Shown: positions 6,248-6,837 of the stretch, in pieces
Layout: each line of letters starts with the position of its first letter
Numbering within the stretch: position 1 is the first letter of the stretch
Assembly (NCBI GenBank): GCA_003136795.1
Contig: PLDP01000229.1
Coordinates: forward strand, 1-6,837
Reading direction: 5' to 3'
DNA length: 6,837 bases
Origin: Actinomycetota bacterium
GTDB lineage: Bacteria; Actinomycetota; Thermoleophilia; Gaiellales; Gaiellaceae
Notes under the pieces: model-generated
What the model was told of the DNA's origin: nothing
What the model saw: only the letters and a program-made list of their open reading frames with translations
Database searches by the model: none
Translations under genes and position numbers: made by a program

Positions 6248-6271
6248 GGGTTGTGGGAGCGTCCGGGTGAA

Positions 6272-6837
6272 ATGGCGAGTATGAGACAGGCGGCCCCCCA
6301 GGGGCAGATGCGCCACCGGACGATGGCGGAGTACGCGCTCGAGCAGCTGCGCGAGGCGATCATCCTCGGCGAGCTGCCTGCCGGGACGCCGCTTCGGCTC
6401 GACGAATTGGCGCGGTCGCTCGGGATGAGCATCTCGCCGATCCGTGAGGCGGTCCGTCAACTGGAGGCACTCGGGCTGGCGAAGCACGTGCCCCACCAGG
6501 GCGCGAAGGTGCTCGATTTCGATGTCGAGGAGCTGCGCGATCTGTTCCAGGTGCGGCTCGCGCTCGAGTCGCTGGCGGTGCGGCGGGCGGCGGAGCGGTT
6601 CACCGACGCCGACGGCGAGGCGGCGCGGCGGCATCTGGCCCGCTTCGACGAGACACGCGCGGCAGGCGACGTGCGCCAGACGATGCGCGCGCACACCGAC
6701 TTTCACTTCGCGCTCTACGAGGCGTCGCAGACGCCGTGGCTCGTCGCGCTGATCCGCCCGCCGTGGGACCGCTCGGAGCGGTTCCGGCCGGCGCTCCTCG
6801 CCTCGGCGGGCGAGCCGCAGGACCTGCACCGCGAGTT
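6272..6837 (+). CDS. GntR-family transcriptional regulator, FadR/FCD type, C-terminus cut by window edge
   Basis: This is a DNA-binding regulator, with 188 residues visible before the right edge and no stop. The N-terminal winged helix-turn-helix spans about 17-83: AEYALEQLREAIILGELPAG (19-38), then LDELARSLGMSISPIREAVR (43-62), LEALGLAKHVPHQGAKV (64-80). This is the GntR pattern, including the SPIREAVRxLEALGL recognition-helix region. From about residue 84 an all-helical FCD effector domain begins (VEELRDLFQVRLALESLAV), with DFHFALYEAS (143-152) as its conserved motif. FCD domains typically bind a metal and a small organic acid. The last metal-ligand region, around LHRE, is reached only at the window edge. 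ATG 6272 has GGAG 12 nt upstream; ATG 6281, in frame, is equally possible. It is transcribed away from the transporter operon and is the likely controller of both. Confidence 0.9.
   Translation, partial: MASMRQAAPQGQMRHRTMAEYALEQLREAIILGELPAGTPLRLDELARSLGMSISPIREAVRQLEALGLAKHVPHQGAKVLDFDVEELRDLFQVRLALESLAVRRAAERFTDADGEAARRHLARFDETRAAGDVRQTMRAHTDFHFALYEASQTPWLVALIRPPWDRSERFRPALLASAGEPQDLHRE

Noticed and set aside
6224..6829. Minus-strand open frame of 201 codons opposite the GntR gene
   Set aside because: The plus strand encodes a clear winged-helix plus FCD protein; the minus frame is low-complexity and Arg-rich.

Overview
The window is strongly GC-rich, with G or C at most third codon positions, GTG and TTG starts, and almost no intergenic DNA. 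This suits a high-GC actinobacterium. The protein style recalls soil lineages such as Thermoleophilia, but that placement is inference because no rRNA or other marker gene is present.

Layout: seven genes lie on the minus strand, read from about 6210 down to the left edge, and one divergent regulator lies on the plus strand at the right edge. In transcription order they are: a TIM-barrel sugar-phosphate isomerase/epimerase-like protein (6210-5326); a secreted type-I periplasmic-type solute-binding protein (5329-4133); LivG-type ATPase (4126-3347); LivF-type ATPase (3350-2637); LivH-type permease (2640-1750); LivM-type permease (1753-755); and a ketopantoate-reductase-family oxidoreductase (758 to the left edge, C-terminus missing). 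The plus-strand gene (6272 to the right edge, truncated) is a GntR regulator of the FadR/FCD type. The 61-bp divergent gap holds a candidate operator.

The genes form one tightly packed operon. Five of its six junctions are 4-nt ATGA or GTGA overlaps, and the sixth is a 6-nt gap. The transporter is a complete HAAT (LIV-family) ABC importer. It is bracketed by two metabolic enzymes and faces an FCD-type regulator that probably senses a small acid. This context argues for uptake plus catabolism of a specific hydroxy- or keto-acid or a sugar-derived substrate rather than housekeeping branched-chain amino acid uptake. The substrate cannot be read from the sequence.

No RNA genes, mobile elements, CRISPR arrays or clear terminators were seen. 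No stretch of 300 bases lacks a gene.
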